From: Rhizobium sp. R634
GTDB lineage: Bacteria; Pseudomonadota; Alphaproteobacteria; Rhizobiales; Rhizobiaceae
Assembly (NCBI RefSeq): GCF_002211305.1
Contig: NZ_LOKW01000004.1
Coordinates: forward strand, 1-64,000
DNA length: 64,000 bases
Reading direction: 5' to 3'
Shown here in pieces: positions 62,090 to 64,000 of the stretch. The notes below the pieces were generated by a model. It was given only the letters and a program-made list of their open reading frames with translations. It searched no databases and was not told where the DNA came from. Made by a program: the position numbers and the translations under genes. Positions within the stretch are counted from its first letter, which is position 1. Every line of letters starts with the position of its first letter.

Positions 62090-63853
62090 ATGACGAAACA
62101 AGCAACCTTCAGGCTGCTCGACAATGTCGATGTGGTGATGCGCGACGGCGTGAAACTCAAGACCGATCTCTGGCTTCCGGCGGCGGACGGCGCCAGGCCG
62201 GTGCTTCTGCAGCGAACCCCCTATCGCAAGGAAGCGCCGTTCGGATCGCAATATATTTCCGCTTTGGAGTTTCAGGCGGCGCTGCGCCGAGGTTATGCGA
62301 TCGCAATTCAGGATACCCGCGGCCGCTATCAATCGGACGGCGAGTTCACGCCCTTCGAATTCGAGGGGCGTGACGGCGCCGATACGATCGAGTGGCTGAG
62401 GCGCCAGCCGTTCTGCAATGGGAAGATCGGGATGTTCGGCGCGTCTTATGTCGGCGCCACGCAGGTGCTCGCGCTGTCGGAAAATCCCGCAGGTCTGAAA
62501 GCGATCGCGCCGCAGCTGACGACGGCGCGTCACGGCGAAACATGGATGTATCGTGGCGGCGCGCTGGAACTCGCCTTCCTGCTGCTATGGGTGATCGAGG
62601 CGCTGGGCGCCGATCATATCCTGCATCGGATGGCGATGATGCCGACTGACGTGCGGGAGCGCTCGCAGGCGTTTCTAGAGCTCTTGCAGCGGGATCCCTT
62701 TTCGGCTTTCGCCCGGCTGCCAATCTTGAATGAAGCGATCGCCGAGCTTGCGCCTTATGTCCGCGACTGGTTCGATCCCGAGGTGATCAGCGGCAAGTTC
62801 GCGTCAGATCGACCGGATTGGATCGAGACGAACGAAACCGCAATGCTGGTCGTCGCCGGATGGAACGATATCTTTCTCGAGGGTTCGATCGAACTCTTCG
62901 AGAAGGCAAAATCGCGTTGGATGGGACGGCGCGAGATACCCGACCGGCTCATCGTCGGCCCGTGGTCCCATGGCAATCCAAGCGACTGGCAGGGCGAGGA
63001 ATGGCTGGGTTACGGCGCATCGAGCATCGACCTCCCGGAGGAGAACCTCGCCTTCTTCGACAGCATTTTTCAGGATCGCCAACCGACCTCGCCAATGGTG
63101 CGCTATTTCCGTTCGGGGTCGAACAGCTGGCACGCAGCGCCGGATTGGCCGCTGCCGGATACGGTCGCCGTGCCGCATTTCCTCGATTGCGGCCGAGCCA
63201 CGCTCGGCTCGGCACCCGGCGCGAAAGCGAGCGCCAGCTATGTCTCCGATCCGACGAGACCGGTGCCGACCGTCGGCGGCGCGACTTTCCTTCCCGGCCT
63301 TCTTCTCGGGAGAAATTCGGGGCCGCTCGATCAGTCGACGATCGAGTCGCGAGACGACGTGCTGGTCTTCACCGGCCAGCCCCTTCGTGATGATCTCGAG
63401 GTGACAGGTTTGGTAACGGCCTGCCTCTGGGTCACCTCATCGGCTCCGACCTGCGATTGGACAGCAAAGCTTTGCGACGTGGCTCCCGATGATCGGAGCC
63501 TCGCCGTCGTCGATGGCATCGTCAGATGGAGCCGCGGCGGCGAAACAGGGGATGATCCCGCCGAAGTCATCATCCGGCTCGGACATACCAGTCGCCTGTT
63601 CAAGAAAGGGCATCGGCTGCGGCTTCAGATCGCCTCTTCGAACTTTCCCCGTTTCGACCGCAATCCGCAGTCGGAAGTCGCTTCCACTCTCGCGAAGGCC
63701 TCGGATTTCGCTCTGGCCAGGCAGCAGATCTTCTCCGGCGCGGCCTATCCCAGCCGCCTCATCCTGCCCGTGGTGACCACTGCCTATCCTGCTGCCAACT
63801 CACTCGCCGCGGTGACGGGGGAACTTGGCTCCACGGAGTCTGACGATAACTGA
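62090..63853 (+). CDS. CocE/NonD-family hydrolase
   Basis: A 587-residue serine hydrolase of the X-Pro dipeptidyl-peptidase/cocaine-esterase (S15) group. The nucleophile is S119 in G-M-F-G-A-S-Y-V-G-A. The N-terminal strand block R-D-G-V-K-L-K-T-D-L-W and the C-terminal jelly-roll domain (from about 320) fit the family. No signal peptide is seen, so it is cytoplasmic. It follows the sugar importer by 9 nt and may remove acyl or peptidyl groups from the imported compound. Confidence 0.87.
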   Translation: MTKQATFRLLDNVDVVMRDGVKLKTDLWLPAADGARPVLLQRTPYRKEAPFGSQYISALEFQAALRRGYAIAIQDTRGRYQSDGEFTPFEFEGRDGADTIEWLRRQPFCNGKIGMFGASYVGATQVLALSENPAGLKAIAPQLTTARHGETWMYRGGALELAFLLLWVIEALGADHILHRMAMMPTDVRERSQAFLELLQRDPFSAFARLPILNEAIAELAPYVRDWFDPEVISGKFASDRPDWIETNETAMLVVAGWNDIFLEGSIELFEKAKSRWMGRREIPDRLIVGPWSHGNPSDWQGEEWLGYGASSIDLPEENLAFFDSIFQDRQPTSPMVRYFRSGSNSWHAAPDWPLPDTVAVPHFLDCGRATLGSAPGAKASASYVSDPTRPVPTVGGATFLPGLLLGRNSGPLDQSTIESRDDVLVFTGQPLRDDLEVTGLVTACLWVTSSAPTCDWTAKLCDVAPDDRSLAVVDGIVRWSRGGETGDDPAEVIIRLGHTSRLFKKGHRLRLQIASSNFPRFDRNPQSEVASTLAKASDFALARQQIFSGAAYPSRLILPVVTTAYPAANSLAAVTGELGSTESDDN

Positions 63854-63883
63854 TAGCCACGAGCATTCGCGGCAACGTCTCAG

Positions 63884-64000
63884 CTACTTCCCGTCAAGCC
63901 ATTCCTGCAGCTCCGCCTCGGCCCGTTCGAGGGCGCTGTAGTTCAGGAGTTTGCGCAGGAAGGCGATGGTGACGGCGCGGGCGCGGAGGTTGAAGCGGCC
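63884..64000 (-). CDS. 3' end of an unidentified gene entering the window
   Basis: The last 38 codons of a minus-strand gene, with stop at 63884-63886, read through the window edge. The visible part ends R-A-E-A-E-L-Q-E-W-L-D-G-K and is helical and charged, with no family mark I recognise. It is convergent with the hydrolase gene. Confidence 0.55.
   Translation of the reverse strand, partial: GRFNLRARAVTIAFLRKLLNYSALERAEAELQEWLDGK

Overview
The window reads like an alphaproteobacterium of the Rhizobiaceae, most likely Rhizobium or a close relative. The DNA is GC-rich with strong G/C third-position preference and Shine-Dalgarno-led starts. Genes sit in long operons joined by ATGA or GTGA overlaps. 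The content is typical of a rhizobial accessory replicon or chromosomal island: several sugar ABC transporters, GntR/SorC/AraC regulators, an alternative cytochrome oxidase and IS debris. The genus is inferred from gene content only. No rRNA, tRNA, CRISPR array or replication origin was seen.

Region 1 (335-7631, +) is a six-gene operon. It encodes a HAD-UbiA fusion, a GtrA-like membrane protein, DprE1-like and DprE2-like enzymes, and two tandem GT-C-type membrane proteins. Together these look like a complete Gram-negative polyprenyl-phospho-D-arabinose pathway with two candidate arabinosyltransferases. Region 2 (8.0-20.2 kb) has a DUF1003 protein and then a divergent glycan cassette. A Gfo/Idh/MocA oxidoreductase and a medium-chain dehydrogenase lie on the minus strand. 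On the plus strand are an NDP-sugar epimerase, a glycoside-hydrolase/CDP-paratose-epimerase-like fusion, a GT4, three CgeB-like glycosyltransferases in tandem, a UDP-glucuronate-decarboxylase-like enzyme and a SAM methyltransferase. No exporter or polymerase is present.

Region 3 (20.2-29.1 kb) is respiratory. A diheme cytochrome c lies on the plus strand. Opposite it is a seven-gene minus-strand operon running from a YdeP/FdhF-like molybdoenzyme through a membrane cytochrome c, a caa3-type CoxB, CoxA, CoxC and CtaG to a last cytochrome c. This suggests a molybdoenzyme wired to its own terminal oxidase. Region 4 (29.4-32.3 kb) has two adjacent IS elements (IS30-like and ISNCY/IS1202-like), each with a single-base frameshift in its transposase, together bracketed by a 15-bp direct repeat.

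Region 5 (32.5-36.2 kb) holds an EF-G paralogue with an altered GTPase motif, a WGR protein, a small antisense exported ORF and aquaporin Z. Region 6 (36.3-42.4 kb) is a GntR-controlled operon: an NMT1-type ABC transporter with an IlvD/Edd dehydratase and an RraA-like protein. A YidB-like protein and a bidirectional terminator follow. Region 7 (43.0-54.4 kb, -) is a nine-gene carbohydrate or polyol operon: ribose-type ABC transporter, SorC regulator, AKR, GlpD-like dehydrogenase, class I aldolase, FGGY kinase and GMC oxidoreductase. Region 8 (54.8-64.0 kb) has a secreted L,D-transpeptidase-like protein and an AraC regulator divergent from an isomerase-like protein, a second ribose-type ABC transporter and a CocE-type hydrolase. 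The window ends in the 3' end of an unidentified minus-strand gene.
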